The notes under the pieces: model-generated
What the model was told of the DNA's origin: nothing
The model's input: only the letters and a program-made list of their open reading frames with translations
Databases searched by the model: none
Source of the DNA: CAYNRG01 sp047973125
Lineage (GTDB): Bacteria; Bacillota_I; Bacilli_A; Erysipelotrichales; Erysipelotrichaceae
Assembly: GCA_047973125.1 (NCBI GenBank)
Contig: JBKEBK010000024.1
Span: 124,001-188,000, forward strand
Length of the DNA stretch: 64,000 nucleotides
Direction of reading: 5' to 3'
Program-made: the position numbers and the translations under genes
Shown here: one piece after another, positions 55,059-63,766 of the stretch
Position numbering within the stretch: position 1 is the first letter of the stretch
Layout: every line of letters begins with the position of its first letter

Positions 55059-55148
55059 GTCTTTATGAAACCCCCTTTTATTTACACCTATAATAATATC
55101 ATATAATTAATCTTATAAAAAGCAATTTTTAATATTTAAGACTATAAA

Positions 55149-55172
55149 TAAAAAAATAACCAAAAGGTTACT
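55149..55172 (-). terminator. Terminator of yceD-rpmF
   Basis: Minus-strand AGTAACC-tttt-GGTTATT (55155-55172) followed by TTTTTATTTAT. It begins about 10 bases past the rpmF stop. Confidence 0.85.
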
Positions 55173-55181
55173 TTTATATTT

Positions 55182-55328
55182 TTACTTACTACCGCATTCA
55201 CATAAACGATGTGATAGCTTGTATTCTCCACAAGATGAACATTTCACCATTGTAGGCGCAGCTAACTTATAGTGTGTTCTACGCTTATTCTTTCTTGTTT
55301 TAGAATTTCTTCTTTGTTGTACAGCCAT
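55182..55328 (-). CDS. rpmF: 50S ribosomal protein L32 (short form)
   Basis: A 48-residue zinc-ribbon ribosomal protein, found by reading the minus strand from the ATG at 55326-55328 (GGAGGTG 4 bases upstream). It begins MAVQQRRNSKTRKNKRRTHY and contains CSSCGEYKLSHRLCECGSK. Most relatives are 56-60 residues with two CxxC pairs; here the second pair is CEC and the usual tail after CGS is absent, ending in Lys-stop. It follows yceD by 10 bases, the standard yceD-rpmF order. Confidence 0.93.
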   Translation of the reverse strand: MAVQQRRNSKTRKNKRRTHYKLAAPTMVKCSSCGEYKLSHRLCECGSK

Positions 55329-55338
55329 TGGGCACCTC

Positions 55339-55848
55339 CTAATTCTTCTTTGGTTTATACTCTTTCAATTTTGCTAAACGCTTGTCAATTTTCATTTCTT
55401 TTGATTTTTGATATTCATCTTCACTTAAGATTCTCCACCCATCTCCCTTAGGATATTCAATGGCACCCTCTTTTACAACCCTCAAAGGAACTTCAAGAGC
55501 AATTAACTGATAAATAATTGGAAGCAATTCAACAATTCCATTCTTAACAACATGAACCTCTATATCTTCTGTATTTACAAAAGAGAAGATTTCATGAGAG
55601 TTAGTTTCAAAGGGCACCTCAACTAATTCATTAGTTATTGAACAATTACATTCCATAATTCCATCTAATTCAATTTCAAACTTAAATTGATCATCATTAA
55701 GGAAATAACCCACACCTGATACATTTGCTTCTAGCACTCTGTTCAGTGATGGTATATTATCAAACGCATTAACATCAAAATTTATCGTTTCTTCAAACTC
55801 TAATTGATTATTTTCTAAGTTTAATAATTCTGTCTTTGTCCACTTCAC
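55339..55848 (-). CDS. yceD: YceD/DUF177 family protein (23S rRNA accumulation)
   Basis: A 169-residue protein of the DUF177/YceD family. It shows the family ELDGIMECNCSITNE stretch (about 58-72) with paired cysteines, and LEVPLRVVKEG (about 124-134). In E. coli and plants the family is needed for 23S rRNA accumulation. Translation starts at GTG 55848, with GGGAG 9 bases upstream. It is upstream of rpmF in one unit. Confidence 0.9.
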   Translation of the reverse strand: MKWTKTELLNLENNQLEFEETINFDVNAFDNIPSLNRVLEANVSGVGYFLNDDQFKFEIELDGIMECNCSITNELVEVPFETNSHEIFSFVNTEDIEVHVVKNGIVELLPIIYQLIALEVPLRVVKEGAIEYPKGDGWRILSEDEYQKSKEMKIDKRLAKLKEYKPKKN

Positions 55849-55880
55849 TCTAGCATTCTCCCATTTACTAACGCCTTTAT

Positions 55881-55909
55881 ATTATAGAGAAAAGCCAGAG
55901 TAAAGTCAA
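55881..55909 (-). promoter_or_regulatory. Promoter of yceD-rpmF
   Basis: Minus-strand TTGACT (55904-55909), a 17-base spacer and TATAAT (55881-55886). One of the best promoters in the window. Confidence 0.82.
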
Positions 55910-55976
55910 ACTATTTTTTGTTTTACATGAGGAGTTTTCTCATAGATTAATTAATAAAATTAATATGACATTCAAA

Positions 55977-57008
55977 TTATTTCTCTTTTCTTTGAATAAG
56001 TACAGCAATAATTACAATTACACCCTTAAATGCATCTCGAAGAAATGGAGGAACACCAAGAAGATTTAGCAAGTTATTCATTACTGCGATTATTAAAGTC
56101 CCAATAATTGTACCAGAGATACGACCCTTACCTCCGCTCATACTAGTGCCACCAACAATTACCGCCGCAATAGCATCCATTTCATAACCCATTCCGGCAT
56201 TTGCATAGTCCATTGAACCAATTCTAGAAACTTGAATAATCGATACTATTGAAACTAATAAGCCCATAAGTGCATATACTCCAATTTTCACCTTATCGAC
56301 ATTTATTCCAGATAATTTTGAAGCCCTCTCATTGGATCCAACTGCATACACCCTTCTTCCAAATAATGTTCTTTTAGCGACATAATTTAAAATTAAAGCT
56401 ATTAATACCCAATATATAATCGGTAGAATATATTTACCTCCAATTTGAAAATTAGATATGTTTAAGAAAGCTTTTGGAACAATAGGTTGTACCTGTTGCA
56501 TAAAATGTTGAGTAACACTACGCAATATCTTCATTGTACCAAGCGTAACAATAAATGGAGGAACCTTCCCCTTGCTGATAATTACACCTGTAAGTGACCC
56601 TAAAATTAAACCAAAAATTATCGCAACAACAATTCCGATGGCAAATGCTGGCACACCTACAATTCCAATACTTGTTAATAACCCTTGAGGTGATGAATCA
56701 ATAAGAACCATTAAAACAGCACTCACAGCAACTAGTGTTGATCCAACAGCAAGCTCTATACCGCCGGAAACTATAACAAAGGTCATTCCTAAGGCAATGA
56801 TTCCTACACTTGCATTATTCCTTAAAATATTTATCCAATTGTTTATCCAGGCATAAAACCACAATGAGAAACTAGGATAATTAAAACCTAAAGCTAATGT
56901 TTGAAGTACAACTAAAATAAGCAAAGCAATACCAGTAGTAAAAATAGAATTATTTTTTACCACATTTTTTAAATTATTTAAATTATTTTTAATTGTTAAA
57001 TTATTCAT
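55977..57008 (-). CDS. Sugar ABC transporter permease, RbsC-like
   Basis: A 343-residue permease of the ribose/galactose/inositol uptake class with 8-10 membrane helices. The family motifs ALGMTFVIVSGGIELAVGS (about 72-90) and DAIAAVIVGGTSMSGGKGRISGT (split; about 280-302) are clear. It overlaps the ATPase gene by 4 bases and is the last gene of the leftward sugar operon. No convincing terminator is seen in the 70 bases after it, only weak hairpins. Confidence 0.93.
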   Translation of the reverse strand: MNNLTIKNNLNNLKNVVKNNSIFTTGIALLILVVLQTLALGFNYPSFSLWFYAWINNWINILRNNASVGIIALGMTFVIVSGGIELAVGSTLVAVSAVLMVLIDSSPQGLLTSIGIVGVPAFAIGIVVAIIFGLILGSLTGVIISKGKVPPFIVTLGTMKILRSVTQHFMQQVQPIVPKAFLNISNFQIGGKYILPIIYWVLIALILNYVAKRTLFGRRVYAVGSNERASKLSGINVDKVKIGVYALMGLLVSIVSIIQVSRIGSMDYANAGMGYEMDAIAAVIVGGTSMSGGKGRISGTIIGTLIIAVMNNLLNLLGVPPFLRDAFKGVIVIIAVLIQRKEK

Positions 57009-58519
57009 CTTCTTACCTCTTTACTATTTTCATCAATCTTACCACCTGTTGCTAATGTCATTATTTTATGCTCACTCATTTGCTCTCTTGTTAACTCACC
57101 CTGTATTGCACCATGATACATCACAAGTGCTCTATTACAATTTCTAATAATTTCATCTGCTTCATTAGACAACAGCACTACAGCAACTCCATTTTTTGCT
57201 AAGTTAGATATGATATCATATATTTCTTCTTTAGATCCCACATCAACCCCTTGTGTTGGATTATCTAATATTAAAAGTTTCGGATTATTTAGTAACCATT
57301 TAGACAAAACAACTTTCTGTTGGTTTCCACCTGATAAACTTGTAATTAAATCATTTTCTTTGTCCATTTTTATATTTAGTGTATCTTTAATCTTTTTAAA
57401 GGCTTTTCGTTGTTTGCCTAAGTCAATAATTCCCAGCTTTTTTGAAAATTCTTTTAAAGATACAACTGTTCCATTATCTAAAATACTAAGATCTTTTAAG
57501 ATAGCATTTTCTTTTCTATTTTTAGGAACATATGCAATACCTAACTTTAATGCATCTTCAATAGAGTTTATTTTAACAGTTTTACCATTAACACTAATTT
57601 TTCCAATATGAAAATTGTTATCGCCAAATATACTTAAAAATAACTCGCTTCTACCATCACCTAAAAGACCCGTTACCCCAAGTATTTCACCGCATCTTAC
57701 ATTAAATGTTATGTTATTAAAATGCACCAAGTCACTTAAATTTTCAACATTTAAAAATAATTCATCTTGTATAATATTATTTGTAACTAAAACTTCATCT
57801 CTCACTTCATGACCAACCATATGCTTTGCCAGATCGTGTGTTGTCGTATCTTTTGTATCACCAGATGCTACTAACTCACCATTTCTTAAAACAACATACT
57901 TATCACATATCTTCATTATTTCCTCAAGCTTATGAGAAATAAAAATTATTCCTACACCCTGTTTCTTTAAGTTTCTCATTAATTCAAATACTCTTTTTAT
58001 TTCAGGATTGGTCAGTGATGTTGTAGGCTCATCCATAATTATGTATTTTGCATTCATCATTAGTGCTCTTGCAATTTCTACAAATTGCTTATATGATGGA
58101 TCTAATTTTTCTACTAAAGTTTTAGGATCTAAATCAATATTAAGTTTTTTAAACATCTTATTTGTTTCATCTACCATATAATCAACATCTAAAACAACAT
58201 TGTTTTTAAGTTTTTCATGACCTAAAAACATGTTTTCATAAACGTATAAATCATTTACAAGATTTAACTCCTGATGAATAAAGGCAATGCCTTCTAAAAT
58301 AGATTCTTTGGGATTACTAAAATTTTTTAATTCATTATCTATTAAAATCTTACCCGAATTTGCATTTAATACACCACCTAAAATATTCATCAGAGTTGAT
58401 TTACCAGCACCATTCTCTCCCAATAGTGCAAGTATTATTCCATTGTCAAGATGAATATTGATGTCATTTAAGACATTATTATTTCCAAAAGACTTATAAA
58501 TATTTTTCATTTCTAGCAT
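57005..58519 (-). CDS. Sugar ABC transporter ATPase, RbsA-like (two nucleotide-binding domains)
   Basis: A 504-residue double ATPase. Domain 1 has Walker A GENGAGKST (about 34-42) and Walker B IIMDEPTTSL, but its signature reads LDPSYKQFVEIARAL instead of an LSxGQ form. Domain 2 has the usual degenerate Walker A GLLGDGRSE and an intact LSGGNQQKVVLSKWL signature with LLILDNPTQGVD. Mixed motifs are normal in this class, though the first signature is further from consensus than in RbsA. It powers sugar uptake with the flanking genes. Confidence 0.93.
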   Translation of the reverse strand: MLEMKNIYKSFGNNNVLNDINIHLDNGIILALLGENGAGKSTLMNILGGVLNANSGKILIDNELKNFSNPKESILEGIAFIHQELNLVNDLYVYENMFLGHEKLKNNVVLDVDYMVDETNKMFKKLNIDLDPKTLVEKLDPSYKQFVEIARALMMNAKYIIMDEPTTSLTNPEIKRVFELMRNLKKQGVGIIFISHKLEEIMKICDKYVVLRNGELVASGDTKDTTTHDLAKHMVGHEVRDEVLVTNNIIQDELFLNVENLSDLVHFNNITFNVRCGEILGVTGLLGDGRSELFLSIFGDNNFHIGKISVNGKTVKINSIEDALKLGIAYVPKNRKENAILKDLSILDNGTVVSLKEFSKKLGIIDLGKQRKAFKKIKDTLNIKMDKENDLITSLSGGNQQKVVLSKWLLNNPKLLILDNPTQGVDVGSKEEIYDIISNLAKNGVAVVLLSNEADEIIRNCNRALVMYHGAIQGELTREQMSEHKIMTLATGGKIDENSKEVRR

Positions 58520-58538
58520 AATATCTTTTCCATTCTAT

Positions 58539-58567
58539 AAGAGAGATAACATCTTGCTATCTCTCTT
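58539..58567 (-). repeat. Intercistronic hairpin between binding-protein and ATPase genes
   Basis: A perfect 10-pair inverted repeat, AAGAGAGATA and TATCTCTCTT around a 9-base loop. No T run follows on the minus strand. It probably protects the upstream message end or causes partial termination, keeping the binding protein in excess. Confidence 0.7.
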
Positions 58568-58577
58568 GATTTAATTA

Positions 58578-59552
58578 TTAATATGGTGAATTTGCATCTA
58601 AGAAATCTTGATAATTTTCTCTATCAACAATTTCTGTTGGAATAACCACAACATCTTCAACTGTTTCACCCTTTAATAATTTTAAAGCAGACTCTACTGC
58701 ATCTTCAACCATACTTGGACTATATAGTGCAGAGGCAATCCAAATATTTTCATTCTCAGGCATCATTTTAAAATATTCTTGTGATCCTCCACCACCTGTA
58801 ATTACTTTAATATCTTCTCTTCCGGCTTCTGATATTGCCTGAAGTGCCCCAATAGATGTTTCATCATCCATCGAGAATACCGCATCAATTTTTTCATTAG
58901 CAGTTAGAATATCAGACATATCAACTAAACCAGCTTCTCTTGTAAATTGTGTAGCATATGTAATTAATTCGATATTTGGAGCTAACTCTTTAATTGTTTT
59001 TTCAAAACCACCTTTTCTTAATTCAGCAACTGATCCAGATGTTGGTACATCTAAGACTACAACCACACCTTCAGTACCAATTTTATCTACGATATATTGA
59101 GCACCGCGAACACCCATCTCTTCATTATCACCTGTAACACGATAAACACCATCAACAGCAATCTCAATATCAAAGTTTACGACTTTAATACCATCATTTA
59201 CTGCTTGCTCAATTGGTACCTCCATACCTTCCCACTGAGGAAAAGCAACAATTGCTTGAGCACCCCATGTTTTTAAGTCATCTAGCTGAGAAGTCATTTC
59301 TGAAGCATTATTACTAGTATAAATCTTATACTCTACTTCATCACTTAACTCCTTAGCTTTTTCTTCAGCATGATAAGCTACAGCGGCAACCCATCCATGA
59401 GTAACAGCAGGTGCTAAAATACCGATTTTATACTTGCTGTCACCAACTTCATCTGCGACTTTGCCATCGCTATCATCAGTTGTCTTTGATGCACAACCAA
59501 CAACCAATAACATTACAAGTAACACTAAAAATCCTTTAATAAACTTTCTCAT
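58578..59552 (-). CDS. Sugar-binding lipoprotein, RbsB-like
   Basis: A 324-residue periplasmic-binding-protein type 1 receptor. The signal peptide ends in lipobox LLVVGC (Cys about 20), followed by an acidic linker and then the fold starting KIGILAPAVTHGW. The GAQAIVAFP, DVPTSGSVAELRKGGFE and VFSMDDETSIGALQA segments match RbsB/TorT-like proteins. It lies between the dehydrogenase genes and the ATPase. The ligand is unknown; a glycoside or cyclitol is plausible from the neighbours. Confidence 0.92.
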   Translation of the reverse strand: MRKFIKGFLVLLVMLLVVGCASKTTDDSDGKVADEVGDSKYKIGILAPAVTHGWVAAVAYHAEEKAKELSDEVEYKIYTSNNASEMTSQLDDLKTWGAQAIVAFPQWEGMEVPIEQAVNDGIKVVNFDIEIAVDGVYRVTGDNEEMGVRGAQYIVDKIGTEGVVVVLDVPTSGSVAELRKGGFEKTIKELAPNIELITYATQFTREAGLVDMSDILTANEKIDAVFSMDDETSIGALQAISEAGREDIKVITGGGGSQEYFKMMPENENIWIASALYSPSMVEDAVESALKLLKGETVEDVVVIPTEIVDRENYQDFLDANSPY

Positions 59553-59575
59553 AAGTCCTCCTCTTCTTTCTTATT

Positions 59576-60547
59576 TTAAGTTTTATTATTTATATCCTCT
59601 AATATTTCAATGGTCTTTAAAATCTGATCTTCACTTACAATATTAGATGGAATACCCCTAGAAGTACAATCTATAAAATGCTTCAACTCACTCAAATACA
59701 TCCCCGTTGGTGGCACATTTATTCCAGTACTTACAACTTCTTTCTCTTCAATGTCAAATTGAATTATTTCACCATCATCCTTATACAACTTTAACGAATT
59801 ATTAGAATTTACTAAGTATCCTTTTTCAAAATAAATTTTCCAACTTGTAGTAAATGGTATACAAGCCTTTAGCCATCCTGCCTCGGCAACAATATTCATA
59901 TCTTTATAACTATACATAAAACGATAATACTCAGCATTGTTTATATCTTTTCCATTTTTTGTAAAAGAGTAACTATCAGGTCGACCAAATAAACTTATTA
60001 TGAGATCTAAATCATGGATGTGTAAATCAAAGGGAATTAATCCACTCTTAGATTTATCAAATAGCCAACCACCAACTGCCCAATCAGGAGATGCTGACAA
60101 TCTTTCAAAATCTCCATCAAGCACCTTTCCATATTTATTTGATGCAACAAGTTCCCTAAGTATTTTAGTTTGTGGCATAAATTGAACAACATGTCCTACA
60201 TAGATATTGCACCCATTTTTTCTAGCACAATCAAATATATTTTTGGCATCTTTTAATTTTAATGTTAGTGGCTTCTCACAAATGACTTGTTTTTTGTGTT
60301 GTAGTGCTTCCATTACATGGTTATAATGTAGAAATGTTGGAGTGCAAATATCTATTACATCGACATTAATATCTTTAACACAATCTGAAATACTTTTATA
60401 ATATTTTAAATTCCACTCTTGTGCTTTTTGCTCATCTTTTAAAGATGCACCAATTATCGCAACAACTTGGCATGTTTTAATCTTCAAAAAATTATAATAG
60501 TGAACACTACCCATTCCCCCAGAGCCTACAATTGCAATATTAATCAA
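59576..60547 (-). CDS. Gfo/Idh/MocA-family oxidoreductase 1
   Basis: A 323-residue NAD(P)-dependent sugar or cyclitol dehydrogenase. The N-terminal Rossmann motif is GSGGMGSVHYYN (about 7-18), the conserved Lys is in CEKPLTL (about 91-97), and the catalytic region reads LIPFDLHIHDLDL (about 168-180). It shares its operon with a second, different dehydrogenase and a TIM-barrel isomerase. It overlaps the latter by 4 bases. Substrate not known. Confidence 0.9.
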   Translation of the reverse strand: MINIAIVGSGGMGSVHYYNFLKIKTCQVVAIIGASLKDEQKAQEWNLKYYKSISDCVKDINVDVIDICTPTFLHYNHVMEALQHKKQVICEKPLTLKLKDAKNIFDCARKNGCNIYVGHVVQFMPQTKILRELVASNKYGKVLDGDFERLSASPDWAVGGWLFDKSKSGLIPFDLHIHDLDLIISLFGRPDSYSFTKNGKDINNAEYYRFMYSYKDMNIVAEAGWLKACIPFTTSWKIYFEKGYLVNSNNSLKLYKDDGEIIQFDIEEKEVVSTGINVPPTGMYLSELKHFIDCTSRGIPSNIVSEDQILKTIEILEDINNKT

Positions 60548-61374
60548 TTTTTCTCACCACCAACTTTATATCCATTACGCTCTAAAAATTTTTTTGATTC
60601 TAAAACAGCATTATTTACTTCTTCTAGTGACTCAGGTCCTTTTTCCGTAAATTCTATCTCTATACTTAACGGGGAATTATTTTTATAAGTTTTAAGTAGC
60701 TCAAACACTTTCTTAAAATCTATATCACCAGATCCAAGATATGGGAAGTTCCATTCTTTTTGTTTTCCGGCTTTGTCTTTTATATGAATGTAAGAGATGT
60801 TTTCAATACATGATTTCATATCATCAATAATATCAACACCACCATAAAATATTGCATTGGCACTATCATATGCAATCTTCACACAATCCTCGTTAAGATC
60901 TTTTATAATTTTATTGATTGCTTTTCCACTACCATGATCTCCATGAACTTCTAATACTAATGTCATACTAAATTCTTTAAGTAACTTTACTAATGTTCTT
61001 AAATGATCTAAAAGAATTGTGTCTTTAACAACTTCAACATCATTTAAGTGAGCTTCTCCAATTGAAGAAACAATGTATTTACAATCAAAGAACTTTGCTA
61101 AGTGGATATTTTCCTTGAAATCATCTAATCTTTCTTTATCCATTAAGTTACAATGACCACTCATAGAAATCGGTTTTATATCCAACCTTTTTAATTTCTC
61201 TTTAATTCTTAAAAGCTCATCAAATTTTAAATCAGTAAATACATGTTCTGTCCAACCCTTGGTTGCTGTAAGTTCAATATATTTAAACCCCGCAGCATAT
61301 ATTCCATCTATGGCTTCATCAATTGTAAACCCATGGTAACAATTGGAATTTACAGCAACAATAACATCTTTCAT
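60544..61374 (-). CDS. Xylose-isomerase-like TIM-barrel protein (sugar epimerase/isomerase)
   Basis: A 276-residue protein of the AP-endonuclease 2/xylose isomerase-like superfamily (IolE, IolI, YcjR and similar). The four likely metal ligands are Glu in LVLEVHGDHGSG (about 142), Asp in KIAYDSANA (about 170), His in ISYIHIKDKAG (about 197) and Glu in LSIEIEFTE (about 240). Members epimerise or dehydrate keto-sugars and inososes, which suits the two dehydrogenases that flank it. Confidence 0.88.
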   Translation of the reverse strand: MKDVIVAVNSNCYHGFTIDEAIDGIYAAGFKYIELTATKGWTEHVFTDLKFDELLRIKEKLKRLDIKPISMSGHCNLMDKERLDDFKENIHLAKFFDCKYIVSSIGEAHLNDVEVVKDTILLDHLRTLVKLLKEFSMTLVLEVHGDHGSGKAINKIIKDLNEDCVKIAYDSANAIFYGGVDIIDDMKSCIENISYIHIKDKAGKQKEWNFPYLGSGDIDFKKVFELLKTYKNNSPLSIEIEFTEKGPESLEEVNNAVLESKKFLERNGYKVGGEKN

Positions 61375-61384
61375 ACGACCACCC

Positions 61385-62521
61385 CTATTCTATATCAATC
61401 CACATTCTATCTTTATTACTTTTAATACATGCTTCAACAATTTTCATTAGATAATGACCATCAGCAAGCTCTACACAATTTGCCTCTTCATTATTTATTA
61501 AGCGATAAAACTCGTTAATTGAATTCTTAAATGCATCTGCCCATCCAACAGCATGACCATTAGGTAAGCTTGCAAATCTTGAAACAGATTTAGATACATT
61601 TGATACATCTGCAAAAATTTCTTCGTTAGGACCATCTTTTCTACCAATATATAACCTATCACAATATTCTTGTTTCCACTTAATAGAAGACTTACTTCCA
61701 CTTACACAAATTTCAAAATTATTTTTACTACCACCTGTAATTTGAGATATAACAATAGAAACTTTTACACCATTTTGAAGTTTCGCAATAATTATTGCTG
61801 CATCCTCATTTTCAACTTTAACATCTTCACCATAATCAAGATATTTTTGAGAAAAAGTCTCACCTATTGCTTCTCTTTTCTTTCTTGTAGGATACACTGT
61901 AGATAAATCAGCAAATACACTAGTAATCTTTTGGTCACATACAAATTGAATTAAATCAAATGTATGAGTACCTATATCAGAAATTGCACGAGATGCTCCA
62001 ACTTTATTAGGATCAAAATGCCAATCATAATCTGTATCAAACATAAACAAATCTTGAAGATATTTAGCTTGCACAAATAAGATATCGCCAATTTTGTTTT
62101 GCCTTATCCGCTCCCTCATTTCTCTTACCATTAAATTACTACGATAATTTAAATTTACTGCTTGAATTTTTTTACTTGTTGATGCAATTTTTACTAATTC
62201 ATCTGATTCAAAAGTACTAATACATAAAGGTTTCTCACAGAATACATTAACATCATTTAAAATAGCTTCTTTAATCATAGAATAATGCAAAAAATTTGGT
62301 GTACAAATATGAATAACATCAAAACTCAACTTGTTATATAAATCATCTGTATTATCGAAATAATTTTTTATATTATAAAGCTCCGCAATATTTTTAGCAC
62401 TTTCAATATCTTTCTCTACTATAGCAACAATATGAGTGTTTGGTATTCTTCTGATTGCTTCAATATGCTGTTTGCCAATAAATCCACCACCAACAACTAC
62501 AATCTCTAATGTTTTTTTCAT
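61385..62521 (-). CDS. Gfo/Idh/MocA-family oxidoreductase 2
   Basis: A 378-residue dehydrogenase. Rossmann motif is GGGFIGKQHIEAI (about 11-23), the Lys motif is CEKPLCI (about 94-100), and the catalytic stretch is ASRAISDIGTHTFDLIQF (about 180-197) with the D-x-G-x-H pattern. It is longer than and clearly different from oxidoreductase 1, so the two probably act on different positions or steps. It is the first gene of the leftward operon, starting 207 bases from lacI. Confidence 0.9.
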   Translation of the reverse strand: MKKTLEIVVVGGGFIGKQHIEAIRRIPNTHIVAIVEKDIESAKNIAELYNIKNYFDNTDDLYNKLSFDVIHICTPNFLHYSMIKEAILNDVNVFCEKPLCISTFESDELVKIASTSKKIQAVNLNYRSNLMVREMRERIRQNKIGDILFVQAKYLQDLFMFDTDYDWHFDPNKVGASRAISDIGTHTFDLIQFVCDQKITSVFADLSTVYPTRKKREAIGETFSQKYLDYGEDVKVENEDAAIIIAKLQNGVKVSIVISQITGGSKNNFEICVSGSKSSIKWKQEYCDRLYIGRKDGPNEEIFADVSNVSKSVSRFASLPNGHAVGWADAFKNSINEFYRLINNEEANCVELADGHYLMKIVEACIKSNKDRMWIDIE

Positions 62522-62572
62522 AATTTCCCCTTTTTACAGTAAATTATTAAAATTTACATTTTAATTAGTTAT

Positions 62573-62601
62573 ATTGTAAACCCTTACTTTACTGTTGTCA
62601 A
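62573..62601 (-). promoter_or_regulatory. Promoter of the leftward sugar operon
   Basis: Minus-strand TTGACA (62596-62601), a 17-base spacer and TACAAT (62573-62578). A TGTAAA half-site overlaps the -10. Confidence 0.82.
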
Positions 62602-62672
62602 ATCAAAAAATACGATTTTTAAAGCAATTACAATGTTTTTTTATTTAAACAGTATATAAATCAATGTAAATA

Positions 62673-62701
62673 TTGTAATTTTTTACATTTTTGTATATAA
62701 T
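62673..62701 (+). promoter_or_regulatory. Promoter of lacI and the rightward unit
   Basis: TTGTAA (62673-62678), a 17-base spacer and TATAAT (62696-62701). The -10 lies inside the 19-base palindrome. Confidence 0.7.
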
Positions 62702-62727
62702 ATATACAATAACAATCGGAGGAAATC

Positions 62728-63765
62728 ATGTCAAAGAGAAATAAAGTCACCATTGAAGATGTTGCAAGTGAAGCAAATGTTTCAATCGCAACGGTTTCGC
62801 GAGTAATAAATGAAAAAGATAAGGTCGGCCTAAAAACAAAGGAAAAAGTTATTGCTGCAATTAATTTATTAGGATTTGAAATAAAAAAAACTAATTCATT
62901 ATCCGATAATAACAGTAAAACCATCCTTGTGTGTCTTACAGAATTAAAGAATCCTTTTATAGTACCTGTAATTGATGGTATTCAAAATTCCGCTCACAAA
63001 AACGGATATGACACTTTTCTTTTACAGACAAAGAACTTATATGTTAATTTCAAAGACTATGAATCTGTTTTAAAATCACAAAAATTTGCCGGAGTTGTTT
63101 TTTTGTCGTCTGTAACATCCTTACAACTTAAAATTATTACTGAACAATTAAATTATCGATGCCCTACTGTTTTCTGCTCCGAATATGTTGAAGACGCTAA
63201 TATTTCTTATACATGTATCGACGATGTTGAAGCTCTTTATAAGTCTACATCATTTATTCTCTCTTGTGACAGATCAAAAATTGCATTCTTTAATTGTAGC
63301 TTTAATCATAACTATGCCAGAAGAAGAGAAATAGGTTTTAGAAAAGCCATGGAAGATAATCAAATTCCAATAAATGAGCATTGGATGTTTAATTTATCAA
63401 CAGTTAATTATTCTTTAGCATACTCAAGTGCCCTTGATCTTCTTAGCTTAGAGAATCGACCAGATGCTATAGTTTGTGCATCAGACATGTTTGCATTAGG
63501 AATTATTAAGGCATGCAAAAAGAAAAAACTTAAAATTCCAGAAGATATTGCTATTATAGGCTTTGATAATATTGACTTAACCGTTATTACCGACCCACCA
63601 CTTACAACAATCGCTCAGCCTTCATATCAGCTAGGATATAAGTCGTGTGAATTATTAGTAGAGAAAATAAATAACCCAGAGACACCAGTAAAAAGAATTG
63701 TATTAGAAACAGAGTTAATCGTAAGAGAATCAACACCTATTACAATAAAAAAAGGAGGCAATTAA
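62728..63765 (+). CDS. LacI-family transcriptional regulator
   Basis: A 345-residue repressor or activator. The N-terminal helix-turn-helix VTIEDVASEANVSIATVSRVIN (about 8-29; key part VSIATVSRVIN) is textbook. After it the usual hinge (PNxxAR) is replaced by LGFEIKKTNSLS, so DNA binding may differ. The sugar-binding domain has IIGFDNIDLTVITDPPLTTIAQP near 270-295 (split IIGFDN and PPLTTIAQP). GGAGG precedes the ATG by 7 bases. It probably controls both divergent units, and ends 1 base before the next gene. Confidence 0.93.
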   Translation: MSKRNKVTIEDVASEANVSIATVSRVINEKDKVGLKTKEKVIAAINLLGFEIKKTNSLSDNNSKTILVCLTELKNPFIVPVIDGIQNSAHKNGYDTFLLQTKNLYVNFKDYESVLKSQKFAGVVFLSSVTSLQLKIITEQLNYRCPTVFCSEYVEDANISYTCIDDVEALYKSTSFILSCDRSKIAFFNCSFNHNYARRREIGFRKAMEDNQIPINEHWMFNLSTVNYSLAYSSALDLLSLENRPDAIVCASDMFALGIIKACKKKKLKIPEDIAIIGFDNIDLTVITDPPLTTIAQPSYQLGYKSCELLVEKINNPETPVKRIVLETELIVRESTPITIKKGGN

Positions 63766-63766
63766 A

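Larger units (their letters stand above)
62532..62709. promoter_or_regulatory. Cluster of TTTACA/TGTAAA half-sites and a 19-base palindrome (candidate LacI operators)
   Basis: The divergent region holds TTTACA at 62532-62537 (within TTTTTACAG), 62553-62558 and 62682-62687, and TGTAAA at 62575-62580 and 62665-62670. AATGTAAA (62663-62670) and TTTACATT (62682-62689) form one inverted pair. A perfect palindrome, TTGTATATA-A-TATATACAA (62691-62709), covers the lacI -10. Such repeats are expected for autoregulated divergent control, but the sequence is AT-rich. Confidence 0.5.

Noticed and set aside
62661..62924. An 87-codon frame antisense to lacI
   Set aside because: It overlaps the helix-turn-helix coding region and the lacI promoter and shows no ribosome site or domain.
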